This document shows, piece by piece, positions 50,487 to 61,867 of a stretch of DNA of 64,000 nucleotides (position 1 is its first letter; each line of letters begins with the position of its first letter). The translations under genes were made by a program, and so were the position numbers. The notes below the pieces were generated by a model. It was not told where the DNA came from and searched no databases. It saw nothing but the letters and a program-made list of their open reading frames with translations. The stretch lies in NCBI GenBank assembly GCA_027627225.1, contig CM051029.1:8347426-8411425 (forward strand). The letters are read 5' to 3'. The DNA comes from Congeria kusceri. Taxonomy: Eukaryota; Mollusca; Bivalvia; Myida; Dreissenidae.

Positions 50487-51324
50487 CATTTTATTATATA
50501 CCACGATAAACTTCAAATGTGCATTTACCTTATTTTATTTGTTTACAAACTTCAATAATGACTAATTATTGTAGTATAAATTACATTTGTTTACATAACT
50601 CTATGATGACGTCATTCAAAAGAAGTCCGGCTAGTATGGTAATACGGGATTGGAAAAATAGCGAGTAGCATAATACGGGATTTTGTTTCTGACGACATGT
50701 ATTTCACCGATTGGTACAGCATGTATTTTGTTAAGATTGTAAAGAGGTATATAATGAAAGCAATTACGCACACACCGATAGCTCGCAAATTTGGACTGAA
50801 ATAGATAATATTTCAAATTACAACACTAACACATACGCATATCACATCTTGAATGACAACTGTCAATAAATTGTATTGAAATCAAATCACCATTCACCAA
50901 TGCTAATCATCTTTGTTACTAACCCGTCACGCATGACTTAGCATCTGCTGATCATATTTATATCATTACTCTTTTATCACACTTTGTGTACAGATGTAAA
51001 TATTATAAATTAATAATTGACATAACGTTTCAGGTTATTTTAAGTGTATTATTTTTTTAAATATAACTAGGAATAGTTTATTTAAAACTGGTTAAATGTA
51101 TACAATTAATAATTATACCAACAACAATAACAACAAATATTTATTCACTTAAGCATATTACAGCTCATCGTGTTGACCAAATTCATAATAAGACAGACAT
51201 GCGTGGAAATAATAAATAATAAATAATAAAATATTAGTAATCACCGAGCCGGTAAATAACAGCATATTTATCTAATACACAATTCATGAACAATGGATCT
51301 AATAATCTGCTTGTATGGGTAAAA
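50487..51324. other. AT-rich stretch, one CRE and a short direct repeat
   Basis: Contains one TGACGTCA at about 50607 and the direct repeat AATACGGGATT at about 50641 and 50679. Nothing else is recognised. Confidence 0.5.
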
Positions 51325-51422
51325 GGTGTGTGTGTGTGTATGTGTGCGTGCGTGCGTGCGTGCGTGCATGCGTGCGTGCATGCGTGCGTGTGTGTGCGTG
51401 CGTGTGTGTGTGTGTGTGTATA
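51325..51422. repeat. (TG)n/(CGTG)n microsatellite
   Basis: About 100 bases of alternating TG, CGTG and CATG steps. Such alternating purine-pyrimidine tracts can adopt Z-DNA. Confidence 0.9.
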
Positions 51423-51566
51423 TGTATGCATGCATTTTTGACACGTCGTATATTTATACTTGAACTTCGCTACAACATAAACCCTTTAATTAGGGCAACC
51501 TAGTACATGGTAGATTGCCATAAAGGATACGTATGTATTAACTTTAACGAGTCTTTAATATGGGAT

Positions 51567-51570
<4 letters not shown>

Positions 51571-51601
<31 letters not shown>
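51571..51601. repeat. Poly(T) tract, possible poly(A) tail of the LINE
   Basis: 31 consecutive T. The LINE to the right lies on the minus strand, so its 3' poly(A) tail would appear as poly(T) at this side. Assigning the tract to that element is inference. Confidence 0.5.
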
Positions 51602-51602
<1 letters not shown>

Positions 51603-51700
51603 GCAGTCTAAAACGAAAACAAAATTTAGACAGCCCTAATGGCATATATGCTGTCGAAATGTCTATGTGTGTTGCACGAGTAGCCGTCTTTGTGTGAGTT

Positions 51701-51701
<1 letters not shown>

Positions 51702-51749
<48 letters not shown>

Positions 51750-51760
51750 GTGTGCGTGTG
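51702..51760. repeat. (TG)n microsatellite in the LINE 3' region
   Basis: Nearly pure TG run ending in GGTGGGTGTG. It lies between the last LINE coding remnant and the poly(T) tract. Confidence 0.9.
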
Positions 51761-51922
51761 TAAGGTAGGGGGAGATATAGTATGCGTGAGGGTGTTGTGT
51801 GGTAGTATATAATGAACTGATTTGGTATATAAACACATGTTTGAGGAAAAACAATGATAACAGGCAACAAATACATTCATTTCTTAATAAACTGTACATA
51901 AATGACATTAACAAACCTTGAG

Positions 51923-54104
51923 TTAGAGAAACATATAATTATCTCTTTTCTTAAAGCATGTTATACAGTAAATAGCTAACTTCCTAAGCGTTCCTTTATT
52001 ATTGCTATTCACAAGTTTCAAAAATTTGTGCATACTTGGTCTTGTTGAGAAGTATGTTGGTATGTATTTGGTTCTTTCTTCTAAATAAAACGGACATTTA
52101 ACTATAAAGTGATACTCGTCTTCTAAGTCGTTAAGATTACATAAAGTGCACTTTCTTTCGTTTCTGCTAATGTTATAATGTCTGCCAGTTTCAATCAACA
52201 ATTTATGTGATGATAGGCGTATTTTAGCAATGATATTTCTATGTTTTTTTATTGTCAATAACATCTAAATACAGAGACCTTTCAAATACAGGTTTAAGTT
52301 CTTTGTAAACTAGTAATGAGGTTGATGAATCAACATTAACTCTCCACTCAGATATATACTGATCTCTGAGTCTAATCTTTAACAGAGAAATAAAGCTATC
52401 AATACTAACAGACTCAGGAAATAACCATACATCTGTAAATCCTGCATGATTCAAAATTTGGTGAACTTTGGAGGACCAATTAATTTGTTATTTGTTATTT
52501 TGTGCATCAATTTCTAATCTTTGCATATTAATGACAGTATTAAGGATACAATTTCCTTGTTTATTTTGATATAATTTTAAAAACTATTTAACAATTCTTA
52601 GGTATCTACCAATATATAAAGGAAATCGACCAACTTCAGCATATAATGACAATGAATTTGTTGATAATTTCACATTTAGCAGTCTTTTACAGAACTTTCT
52701 GTGAAGACGTTCAATATTAATTGCCGCAATAAATCCCCATACTTCGCAACTATAATTAAGGATTGACAAGACATATGAATCAAACAACTTGAACATAACA
52801 TTTATTGGGACTTCCATGTCTTTTGTTATACAAAACAGGGAGTTCATCGCCCTTGTAGCTTTGCCATATAGTGTATTCGTGGCAGGAATAAATGATCCCC
52901 CACTTGACATAACAATACCAAGGTAGTTAAAATTGCTTACTATTTCAATTTCATTTTCTTTGTATGTCCATTTGTAATTTTTGTTTAGCACGCCCCCTTT
53001 TCGGAAAACCATTATTTTTGTTTTTTCAATATTTACAGTTAAATTCCATTTATCACAATATGCTTCTAGATTATTTAACGATTCCTGTAGCCCTTCTTTA
53101 GTTTCTGAGAAAATAGCAGCATCATCCGCAAATAGGAGGAGATAAATGGACAATTGATCTAACGTTATTCCGGCGTTTACTCCGTTTTGTAGATTAAATT
53201 CTAAATCATTTACGAATAACAAAAACATTATCGGCGATGTTATCTCTCCTTGCAATAAACCGACGTTGCTACTAAAAAGGTCGGAAAGTGAGCCCATGTG
53301 TTTTACTTGAAGTTTGACCTCGCTATACATAGAGCGGATAAGTGATATTAACTTTCCATCGATACCAGAAAGAATAATTTTATGCCATAGCTGGCCGCGA
53401 TTTATAACGTCATAGGCCTTCCGGTAATCGACGTAACAGCAGAAGAGTTTGTTTTTACTATGTATCTGTTTTTCTATTAAATAGTTAAGAATGAAAATTG
53501 CATCGACGGTACTGCAGTTGGGTTTGAAACCGAATTGAGCATCTGTAAGAATATCATGGGTTTCTGTCCAAGATTTTAAGCGTTCGTTTATCACACCTGT
53601 AAATAATTTCGCAAAGCAGCTTAACAACGTGATGCCTCTATAATTATTTGGGTCGGAACTATCCCCCCGTTTATATAGTGGAACAATAACTCCTGATGAC
53701 CAGCTCTTTGGAAACTTTTTAGTATCTAAAATGTAATTAAATAATATTTCTAATGGTTTAACTATAATATGCACTGTTTCTTTAAAGTATTCATAAATTA
53801 TATTATCGAGTGAGGCTGCCTTATTATTATTCAGACGCCTTATGGCTTTAATTATTTCTTCTGCGGAAATGGGTTTGTCGAGATTCGGGTAAGAGCTAAC
53901 CGGATTTTCTATATTATCAAACTGCCGTAAAAAGCTATCGCTTTCGTCGTTGTTAACGTTAACGTCATCCTCAGAAGCTAATGCATTGAAATAAACGTAA
54001 AATTCTTGCAAAGATATGTTGTCCGCTTTCGGTGAAACCGTTTTTTGTTTGTATAATTTCCAGAATTCGCGCGGCATTTTGCGGCTCATGTTATTTAATT
54101 TCAT
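51923..54104 (-). pseudogene. LINE ORF2: reverse transcriptase and Cys-rich tail, interrupted
   Basis: The uninterrupted part 52584-54104 (506 codons) carries the reverse-transcriptase motifs: VPLYKRGDSSDPNNYRGITL (about 141-160), YVDYRKAYD (224-232, catalytic Asp), LLQGEITSP (283-291) and FADDA (325-329, catalytic Asp pair). All three catalytic Asp are present. A TAG at 52584-52586 and a TAA at 52488-52490 interrupt the same frame. A frameshift in an A-rich run near 52260 moves the end into another phase. That end has CTLCN...EDEYHFIVKCPFY, the Cys/His tail motif usual at the end of ORF2 in many LINEs. The copy cannot make a full-length enzyme. Confidence 0.9.
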
Positions 54105-54146
54105 GCCCTGTTCTCTGTTAAACTTAAATTTCGTTTTCCTGCAAAA

Positions 54147-55379
54147 TTATTTATAATCTTTCCTTGCCGCTAGCATTGTTTCTCGCGTATGCCTATTCTT
54201 ATTTAAATTATACTGGTAAACTGTTTGTATATATTCTGTCCGTTTTCGTTTACATTCTTCGTTAAACCATCGTCGCTTATCGGTGTCAGCAGAGGTGCAG
54301 TTATTATGATTGTTATTAACATTATTGCTTATTACATGTTTAAAATATTTTTCGCTTCGTTTATTTAGGAAATAAGTAAATTCCGAGACTAGTAAATCCG
54401 GATCGCAGCGCGAGTTAACGCCTGATTGTAAATTGTGTTCTAGTTCTTGAACACCGCTGGTTATATCGTGCACGAAATTATCTCTGTACTCCGATTTCCA
54501 CTTAAAATATATGCGCTGATTATTTTTACCGTTAGTAGTCGGGTTGTTCGTGCTCAGAGCAAATGTCACTGGGGCATGGTTGGAGAATTCCGTGAAATCG
54601 TGTACTTTAAAATCGGCTAAATCGTGGAAGTTTTTGACTGATGTTAACAAATAGTCGACTGTACTTTCCCCATTATTCGTAAAACAAGTTAATTTGCCAA
54701 CTCCCTTATCTTGAAAAAGTCTACCGTTTACAATTCTTATGTTCGTAGATTTACATACATCTAACAAAAAGTCGCCATATCTATTTGAACCAGGGTCACA
54801 GGCTGCCCTCTGGAGTGGGGTATCTATTTCAAATAAATCAAAATCACCCAGGCTTCTGTCATTGTCAATAAAATCAGCTTTATGGCCGGTTCTAGCATTT
54901 GCGTCCCCCGTGATAAATACTTTTCCTTTACTATTGAAAAAATTTATATCAGATTCTAGCAGTTGAAAAATGTCTACATCATACATATCATGTGTTGGTG
55001 AATTTTCGGGTGGAATATACATAACAGCTAAATATATATCATATTCAATATTGAAATATGTTTTATCTATTTTAAGCCATAATAGACAATCTATGTTATT
55101 TCTTACTAGGGAAACTCCTTTGCGTATAGTGTCTCTAATGTATACGATGATCCCGCCACTGGAACGCCTTGCTCTACGGTGTTGGAAGCGTCTATACGAG
55201 TGGATAGGATTGCTCTATCCTTTTAAGTCAATTGTAGAGTTCTTATTAGTCCATGTCTCAATTAAACAGATAATGTCATGTTCGACCAAAAAAGACGAAA
55301 GTTTGCTGTCACCACGCTTTGCAGAAGATAGCCCTTCAATATTCCATGAACCAACTTTAATTACACTCCCACTGTTGGC
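54147..55379 (-). pseudogene. LINE ORF2: AP-like endonuclease domain, interrupted
   Basis: Begins GSWNIEGL directly after the ORF1 stop. It continues with LIETW, GGIIVYIRD, FITGDANARTG, STVDYLLTS and FSNHAPVTF, the ordered motifs of the exonuclease-endonuclease-phosphatase fold used by LINEs to nick DNA. TAG at 55215-55217 and TAA at 54147-54149 break the frame. No ATG lies between the ORF1 stop and the first endonuclease motif. The last motif is SNH where SDH is usual, so the catalytic Asp may be lost. Confidence 0.85.
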
Positions 55380-56366
55380 CTATTCAACGTATAGTTGTGT
55401 GTTTATGAACAGTCTGTCCACTTTGATGTACGCTTCCTTGCCCTCCGTGCGAGCTGCCTTCATGATCGGAACCAGCTTTCTTCTTTTTTCCATCACTTCC
55501 GGTGGGAACTGCTCGGCAATCCCAAACGGGGTCCCTTTCAGTTGGTTGGATGCTTTCCGGACCCTTTCCTTATCTGGAAAAAACGCAAATTTCGTCACAA
55601 TGGGTCTCACCTTATCTTGCCTGTAGGTTCCCACTCTGTGTGCTCTGTGAATTTTTATCTCCTCTTTTGCATTCTGTATATGCAATTTTGTTTCAATGAA
55701 GTCCAAAATTTTCTTTTCACAGTTTTCACTATTTTCTTCAAGAATTCTAAAAAATAGTAGGTTGTCCCGCATACTTCTGCATTTAAGGTCCGTTATTTCC
55801 GCCTGAAGTTTCGATTCTTTATAGACATGCGCCTCTTCTGTCGTTTTCTTAGTGTTCATTTTTTTCAAAAGAGCGTCCAACTGCTGTTGTTTATTTGTAA
55901 GATCCTCTACAGCACTACTACTGAAATCACATGACTTTTCTAATTCTTTGATTTTGAATTCTATGTCATTAATCCGTTTGTCTACTTTGTCCATTCGTGA
56001 GCTCATGGCCGAAACGCTTGACTGAATTTTTTCGAGTTGTGACAATTTACTATCCATTGAATTTAATCGATCTAGTATTGTTGACAAAATGTCATGGTTT
56101 GGAGAAATTGGTGTAGCTAATTGTGACATGAAACTCTGACCTTGAAAGGCTGGAGTACTCATCATAAACTGTCCCATGGGTGCATTCGGTATTTGAGAAC
56201 AATTGAACAATTGACTTGACTGTAACTGTCCACTTTGACTATATCCAGGTGAACACTGAACATTTTGCGCCATTTTTGTTTCTTTGTTGGCCTTTTTGGA
56301 GCTCCGTTTTGTGATGGTTTGACCGTTATCCGGCGATTGTTTCGATGGTTTGCATTTTCTGGTCAT
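55380..56366 (-). CDS. LINE ORF1 protein, 328 residues, intact
   Basis: Starts at MTRKCKPSKQSPDNG and ends at the TAG at 55380-55382. Residues about 1-90 are basic and then Gln/Ser/Pro-rich. About 95-190 form a heptad-rich coiled coil (LDRLNSMDSKLSQLEKI). 195-285 (RSMRDNLLFFRI, IHRAHRVG, VRPIVTKFAFFPDKERV) match the RNA-recognition-like domain of L1-type ORF1 proteins, and the rest matches the C-terminal domain. The family forms trimers that coat the element's RNA. The ORF is complete although ORF2 is broken. Confidence 0.85.
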   Translation of the reverse strand: MTRKCKPSKQSPDNGQTITKRSSKKANKETKMAQNVQCSPGYSQSGQLQSSQLFNCSQIPNAPMGQFMMSTPAFQGQSFMSQLATPISPNHDILSTILDRLNSMDSKLSQLEKIQSSVSAMSSRMDKVDKRINDIEFKIKELEKSCDFSSSAVEDLTNKQQQLDALLKKMNTKKTTEEAHVYKESKLQAEITDLKCRSMRDNLLFFRILEENSENCEKKILDFIETKLHIQNAKEEIKIHRAHRVGTYRQDKVRPIVTKFAFFPDKERVRKASNQLKGTPFGIAEQFPPEVMEKRRKLVPIMKAARTEGKEAYIKVDRLFINTQLYVE

Positions 56367-56400
56367 CTATATATATTGTGTATGCCTTAAAATGATAATG

Positions 56401-57690
56401 TAATACCCGTCATTATCAATTATAATGTTTATATATAATTATATATTAGTATTTTATATATAATTAATTTATCATTGTACCTATATTACACTTATTGTAC
56501 CGCTTAAAGATTAGAAATAAAGAATTGACATTACCCTCGCCTGTCATATGGCGGTGAATAACGGTAAAATTTACAGACAATTACAATTCCACGCAACACA
56601 TGTTGTTTTTTGATATACTATTTAGATTATTTTGCCCGTAAACTATGTAGCACTATATTCATATTATTCAAAATTATGATGTATTCACAAAACGTTTTTC
56701 ATCAATTCATTTCGTTTCGCAACACACTTAACCACTTTTGGTCCCAAAATAAGCAGGTGGAAGCACTTTTTTATATTCTCCCGGTGAAAACACGCATATT
56801 TAAGCATTCTCGTACACTTCTGAGCAAGTTTGAAGAAGCAGCTTGAAATGCGAGCACTTTAAAAGATCTGTATGAAGCCTGCTCCCACTAAAATGTGTAA
56901 ATCCGCAGTTTTGCTTTCTCCACTATGACAAGTAACATGAATTCTTTTGATGTCTTGCACTGGGAACTATCTGCTCATTCACAGATCCACTAGCTTGCTT
57001 GTGGCACTTAAAAAAACAACCATAATTTAGAAGTGTTTTGTGTACAACAATGACTGAATTACAAAAAATCAACTTCATTGTATGAGCTATGCAATTTTGC
57101 AAGTGATCTGTAAATTTAGTATATGTCTTAAAAACAAAGCATAATAATCAAACAACAAAATAAAACACAAAGCAAACTGATTAATCAAAATAAGCTTACA
57201 AAGACTTAGCTGACTGGGCATGTTATTATTTAAATCACGTGTAACGTTTTATCAAGATTGCATACATTATACAAACATATCCAGTATCCTTAGGGCTAGT
57301 GAAACACAATATATTTTCCACAATAAGTTATAACGTTTGTTAGAAACAAATAGAACAAACGAAATGCTGCCTTGCCCTTTGAAGTTTTCTACTTTAGCTG
57401 CAACCGGTGTTTCTTTTCTCCAGTTCACAGTGACACCTCATAATTTAGTTTTTAGACATCTCAAGAAGCTTAGATATGAAATCCTGGAATATGCAATATA
57501 TTTAATTGATTAATTGATTGTTCTTGTTTTGATATATGAAATATATTTTATTGCTAGATATTCATATTAAAATATAAACTAATTAAATATAAAAATTAAA
57601 ATATATATATGAGCCGTTCCACGACAAAACCTGCGTTAATGACCAAAAAAGCATTTCTTATATTTATATAGTTAATTATTGCACAATTGA
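56401..57690. other. AT-rich stretch without recognised content
   Basis: About 1.3 kb between the LINE 5' end and the left arm of the inverted repeat. A few short open frames with no support. May include the LINE promoter or 5' untranslated region up to about 56540. Confidence 0.5.
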
Positions 57691-57952
57691 ATGGAATGGC
57701 GTATAAAATACTGTTATGCCTTATTCGTTTTACGTAGCTATGACAACACCATGTACATGCACCATTCACAAAAATGACATTGACGTTGTTTCATTTTCGA
57801 TCGGATTATATCACTTTCATGACGTTGCCATTATGCAAACGTAACAGTGACAATACTATAAAAATGTCAAATTAAATTTAATGTAAAGAACATAATACAC
57901 GTGAAACGTGTAATAAATAATTAATATGTGATATGTACGGTCATTGGATATG

Positions 57953-58106
57953 TTACTTGTTAAATATCATTATGTGGGCGGTGGTCATGGGGATCTCCTT
58001 GTGAGACTGTTTCAGAACACATAACTCTTCCTCTGGCTGATCATCTGCTTTCTTAAAGACAACCATGCCCGGCGCCGATGATTCGAGCCTGAAGTACTGG
58101 TATTTC
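57953..58106 (-). CDS. Terminal exon of an unrecognised gene, left-arm copy
   Basis: After a TTTCAG acceptor the frame reads KYQYFRLESSAPGMVVFKKA and on to SHKEIPMTTAHIMIFNK and TAA. The mirrored copy at 63600-63753 keeps the frame with a few residue changes. I recall similar C-terminal text in uncharacterised, multi-copy mollusc proteins but cannot name a function. Its phase does not fit the preceding exon's strongest donor, so an exon or a base may be missing. Confidence 0.5.
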
Positions 58107-58398
58107 CTGAAACATATTAAGTAAATACCAACGGTTAATACATGTCAGCTGTCGTTCTGGTATACAATCAAATGCATTTACAACTAATTATGTTTAAACA
58201 AGGTGTGATAATTAAACCTATAAAGTAAACCTGTTTATTTTGAACGGACTTAAAGATAATTTTAGACACTAGATAACTTTGATTTCACAAAGATTCTTAT
58301 ATTTCTGGTATGTGTGCGTGCGTGTGCGATTTGTCCTGTGATTTTGTACAGAATGATGAAGCGTGCAACCAACCTTATCCCGGGTATTGTCTTAATAC

Positions 58399-58528
58399 CT
58401 TAAACATTGTTAACAGGAAACTCATCCAGTCCCGCGAGCGCCATGTCGGATAACGGACAGCCTCGTTTACAGTCGATGACTTGTTGACTATATCCTGAAG
58501 CTGCTGCACGCTGTCAAAGTCATATCGT
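58399..58528 (-). CDS. Penultimate exon of an unrecognised gene, left-arm copy
   Basis: GTTTCAG acceptor and AAG/GTATTA donor bound 130 bases reading DFDSVQQLQDIVNKSS and ending TWRSRDWMSFLLTMFK. Same length and frame as the right-arm copy at 63178-63307. No domain is recognised. Confidence 0.5.
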
Positions 58529-58754
58529 CTGAAACGAGCCGTTAAACAAATAGGTAGATCTTAGATAATGTACCACGTCTTATAGCAGCTTAAATGGACA
58601 TATACTCATTATTTGTTAACTGTTCATTTCAAAACATACAAATGACTTCAGAAATTATGCTTTATCTGGTAGTCATAGTATGCTTATGTTTAATTACATA
58701 TTTAAAAAACATTAGTGTATTGTATTAATAACAACATATATTTATAATAACTTG

Positions 58755-58783
58755 TTATTATTATATTTATTATTATTATTATT

Positions 58784-58814
<31 letters not shown>

Positions 58815-58838
58815 GTAGTAGTAGGAGTAGTTGTAGTA
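58755..58838. repeat. ATT/AGT trinucleotide repeat, left-arm copy
   Basis: (ATT)n followed by (AGT)n with interruptions, about 84 bases. The mirror tract at 62716 is about 238 bases. Confidence 0.85.
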
Positions 58839-59433
58839 CGGATTATCTCGGATTGACTCGTTATTGTACGTTAACAGTGAATCGCGTGAATATTGTAAAC
58901 ATACTTTATTGTTATAGATTTCGTTTTCATTCTTGTTTGTTCGAGAAGATTTAAGAACAGTTATAATGCTACAAAGGACACTCAGAATGGAATCATTTAC
59001 TGAAATGGTACGAGTAAAGTATGTATTTGATATTGCTTAGATTTTTTAATTGAAATATCCGAACTATATTTTCGGATTTACTCTAGGATGGTATACTAAC
59101 CCACTGGTTTCGACGTAGGTTTTAGAATCAGAGCTCCTTTTAATTTGCATTTATTTTATCTGTACTAAAATTTTAAACCTGTATTACCAATTATTACCAC
59201 TCGCGTAGAATTAAGAAATATTTAAGAAAATAATTTCCGTGTTTCCAGTATCTTGACTCCTGAACTTGACATTTTGACTTCTTGGAATCTCATGCATTAG
59301 TTTTTAAAATCTACTAAACAACCGGACACATTACTCAAATAGTGTATATCTTACTGTATTATGCATGTGCTTTTTTAAATACGATAAGCAACTGTTTTAC
59401 ATTGATCATTATTATATTATTGCTCAAATACAG

Positions 59434-59682
59434 GAATCAGACAGAACATCCACTTCGTCTGACGTTCTACGGAGTAAAGCACAGCATCCACTTCTTCTGA
59501 CTGTCCACTCAGAAAAACAAGAGGTGGTGTTCAGAAAAGAGGAGGGAGGGGCGAGGCGGGGCAAAAGGACACGGAAGATCCATATGACAAGGAAGGGCAA
59601 GAGGTCAAAGAAGAGGTAGAGGACGAGGTGCAACTCAGGTGGCAACTCCGGTACTGCAGGACAGCGGAAGGAAATCGTGAAG
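59434..59682 (+). pseudogene. Arg/Gly-rich exon, left-arm copy
   Basis: AATACAG acceptor and GTGAAG/GTTTGA donor. The frame starts ESDRTSTSSD; a one-base loss (GGAGTAAAGC against GGAGAAAAAGC in the other copy) throws it out of frame. Corrected, it would be Ser-rich and then Arg/Gly-rich, with the same TGA as the right-arm copy. It points away from any P2X7-C-like exon on its own strand, so it is an orphan duplicate. Confidence 0.5.
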
Positions 59683-59977
59683 GTTTGAATGCTTCACTTC
59701 TTTTGTAGTAAAGGTATTGTTAACACAGTTACTAGTTAATCAGACAAAATTATTTGGAATCTTATTTTGGTATTCTTACATTATTATCCTTCATATTTTA
59801 ATAAAACTGACTTAATATGCCTACTACATTTGTTGTTTTGATATACTTTTTTTCTTATGATTTATTGTATTTATTTTTTAAATAAAACTTTCTGTATTTG
59901 ATTTCAAGCAGTGAATGCAGTATAATAGTCATTGTGTGAGTTGTGCGAAAATATGTGAATTATATGCAGAATCAATT

Positions 59978-60342
59978 AGGTCCACTTTTAAAACTGTTTG
60001 ACTTACAGCTACTAAACTTGTTATTCATATTAGCTACTTTGTGTTAGCAACAAGACAATACAAATATGTCAAGACATGTTTGACAATAAAATATTGATGT
60101 TTGATACAATTTAAAACACAAGTAGAACATATTACATGCTTGTTATATTTTGTGTAATAAATAACGGGATTATTACTACAACACGTAGCTTTATGCACTT
60201 TATACACAGTAGCACTTTGTTATACCAAAGTAAAGAACAATACATAAAAAAGGGCCAAAATTAATTCAAAAGGCATGGCAAAGTTGCTAATATGAATAAC
60301 ACGTTTAGTAGCTGTAAGTCAAACAGTTTTAAAAGTGGACCT
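59978..60342. repeat. Smaller inverted repeat inside the spacer
   Basis: 59978-60043 (AGGTCCACTTTTAAAACTG...) pairs with 60278-60342 (...CAGTTTTAAAAGTGGACCT), enclosing about 230 bases. It is separate from the large arms, having a different centre, and starts right at their inner edge. Confidence 0.75.
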
Positions 60343-60427
60343 AAACCAAATATTACTACAAAAAGGACCATAATTAAGTGAACATGCAAGACAAGAGTTT
60401 TTGATATTTTAGGATATGCAATCTTAC

Positions 60428-60685
60428 CAATGCTTCCAGCATTAAAGCCAGTGTATTGTCCAAACGGGTCTGGGAATTTATCCCGGATTCTCCATACACA
60501 GCAACTGGGGACAGCTCGGCGTACACCGACCCTAGTCCCCCATGTAGCCACATTATGAGCTTTCTGTATGCAGCATGTCTGTTGGCTTTGGCTGCATCTA
60601 CTTCGTCTGGGAAGACCAGGGCCTCTCTCCTGTACGTCTTGGCAATCTGCAGCACGCCCTCATCAAGAACATACTGGTTTATGTG
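60428..60685 (-). pseudogene. P2X7-C-like domain, second exon, frameshifted
   Basis: TTTCAG acceptor and TTG/GTAAGA donor. The frame reads [18 protein letters not shown]... then [17 protein letters not shown]. One base is missing near 60530, after which the next frame gives [19 protein letters not shown] and FGQYTGF. This order (RHAAYR, W-x-HG-x-LG, VPSCCVW-x-IRD, FPDP-x-G-x-YTGF) is the P2X7 intracellular C-terminal domain. In invertebrates it occurs in many proteins that are not ion channels. With the frameshift this copy cannot encode the whole domain. Confidence 0.75.
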
Positions 60686-61099
60686 CTGAAATGTATAAAT
60701 AGATCATTTACAACTTGTGAATTTATAACATGAGGAAAAAAAAAGAGTTATAAATTATATGGTTCACCCAATATACAGTATACATACACCGGTACACGAT
60801 TAAAGTTATCTTTGTAATTCTATTGTCTCTCGAATTTCTGAGTCTCACTTTTAGGTTTTTGTTAATTAATTATGACTGCACATAAACCCTTAGTGGGTTA
60901 TGAAACTGAGTGGATTTAAAACAATTAACATTTAATGTAACGTTTAAATATTATTTTATGTTATCATGGTGTTATGTTATGTTTTAAGGACCGTGTGCTG
61001 CTAATAAGAGTTCTCTCCTGCTGATGCAGCTAGAGTTTTACATTGTTGATAATTTTATTAAACAAATAGTCATGCTGATGACATTTTATTTGATCACAC

Positions 61100-61342
61100 T
61101 TAGTGGCAAAATGGAATATAGTTTTCAGGAGGTTGTTTGCACCAAACTCTCTGTTGAAGTGTTGGTATCTCTCAGCATCTGCCACATACACACCAGACGG
61201 GGGCTGGTGTACTTCAATGTTACGAGTGGTAGCCTTGAGGCAGGCCATCAGCTTGGATCTTGTATACGATGTCAAACTGCTTCTCGACAACGGCGCAGAG
61301 CAGCTCTTTGACCTTAGCCTCTGAAAGCCGTTGAATGTATTC
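61100..61342 (-). pseudogene. P2X7-C-like domain, first exon, with stops
   Basis: TTTGCAG acceptor, then EYIQRLSEAKVKELLCAVV and, after in-frame TAA and TGA codons, PVWCVCGRC, another TGA, EIPTLQQRVWCKQPP. The WC-x-CG-x-C...CC-like cluster is the zinc-binding start of the P2X7 C-terminal domain. Together with 60428-60685 and the Arg/Gly exon at 61868-62119 it forms one broken gene on the minus strand. The donor near 61100 is approximate. Confidence 0.65.
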
Positions 61343-61867
61343 CTGCAAACAGAATTAGCTCATAACTGTAATTTCGGTGGAATTCTCCTACAGCGATTAA
61401 GATGAATCCCAGTATGGAAACTATATATTTATCAGAACATAGTTTTATTATATTCATACACATAAAGAGTCAGGTCAATAGGTCATATAGTACGGTTAAT
61501 TCAATATAAAAATTATATATCATTGAATAAAAACAGGTGTAAAGAATACTGAATATTGTAGTATCGATAATAATATTGAATCTGCATATAATTCACATAT
61601 TTTCGCACAACTCACACAATGACTATTATACTGCATTCACTGCTTGAAATTAAATACAGAATGTTTTAGTTAAAAAATAAATACAATACATCATTAGAAA
61701 AAAGTATATCAAAACAACAGAATGTATTAGGCATATTAAGTCAGTTTTATTAAAATATGAAGGATAATAATGTAAGAATACCAAAACAAGATTTCAATTA
61801 ATTTTGTCTGATTAACTAGTTACTGTGTTAACAATACCTTTATTACAAAAGAAGTGAAGCATTCAAT

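Larger units (their letters stand above)
51571..56400 (-). mobile_element. Dead APE-type LINE (non-LTR retrotransposon)
   Basis: Read on the minus strand: ORF1 (55380-56366), then an endonuclease domain, a reverse transcriptase, and a Cys-rich tail down to 51923. A 3' region containing a TG repeat and a poly(A) tract follows. ORF1, endonuclease and RT are all in one frame, separated only by stop codons, with one frameshift near 52260. The 5' boundary is uncertain (about 56370-56540) and no target-site duplication was found. The clade (L1/Tx1, I or Jockey-like) cannot be settled by eye. Confidence 0.85.
57700..59970. repeat. Left arm of a large inverted repeat
   Basis: Pairs with 61581-64000 on the opposite strand. 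Anchors: 57700 with 64000, 58441-58450 with 63256-63265, 59441-59447 with 62106-62112, and 59970 with 61581. Blocks of over 50 bases are identical near the inner edge; elsewhere roughly one base in ten differs, with small indels. The outer limit is unknown because the right arm leaves the window. Confidence 0.9.

Noticed and set aside
51234..51503. Open frames rich in Thr-His or Cys-Val
   Set aside because: Translations of the TG/CGTG microsatellite.
51571..51601. Target-site duplication flanking the LINE
   Set aside because: I looked for the bases next to the poly(T) tract near 56370-56540 and found no convincing match, so the insertion limits stay open.
54970..55626. 218-codon + strand frame
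   Set aside because: Shadow of the LINE endonuclease start and ORF1 end on the minus strand, which carry recognisable motifs.
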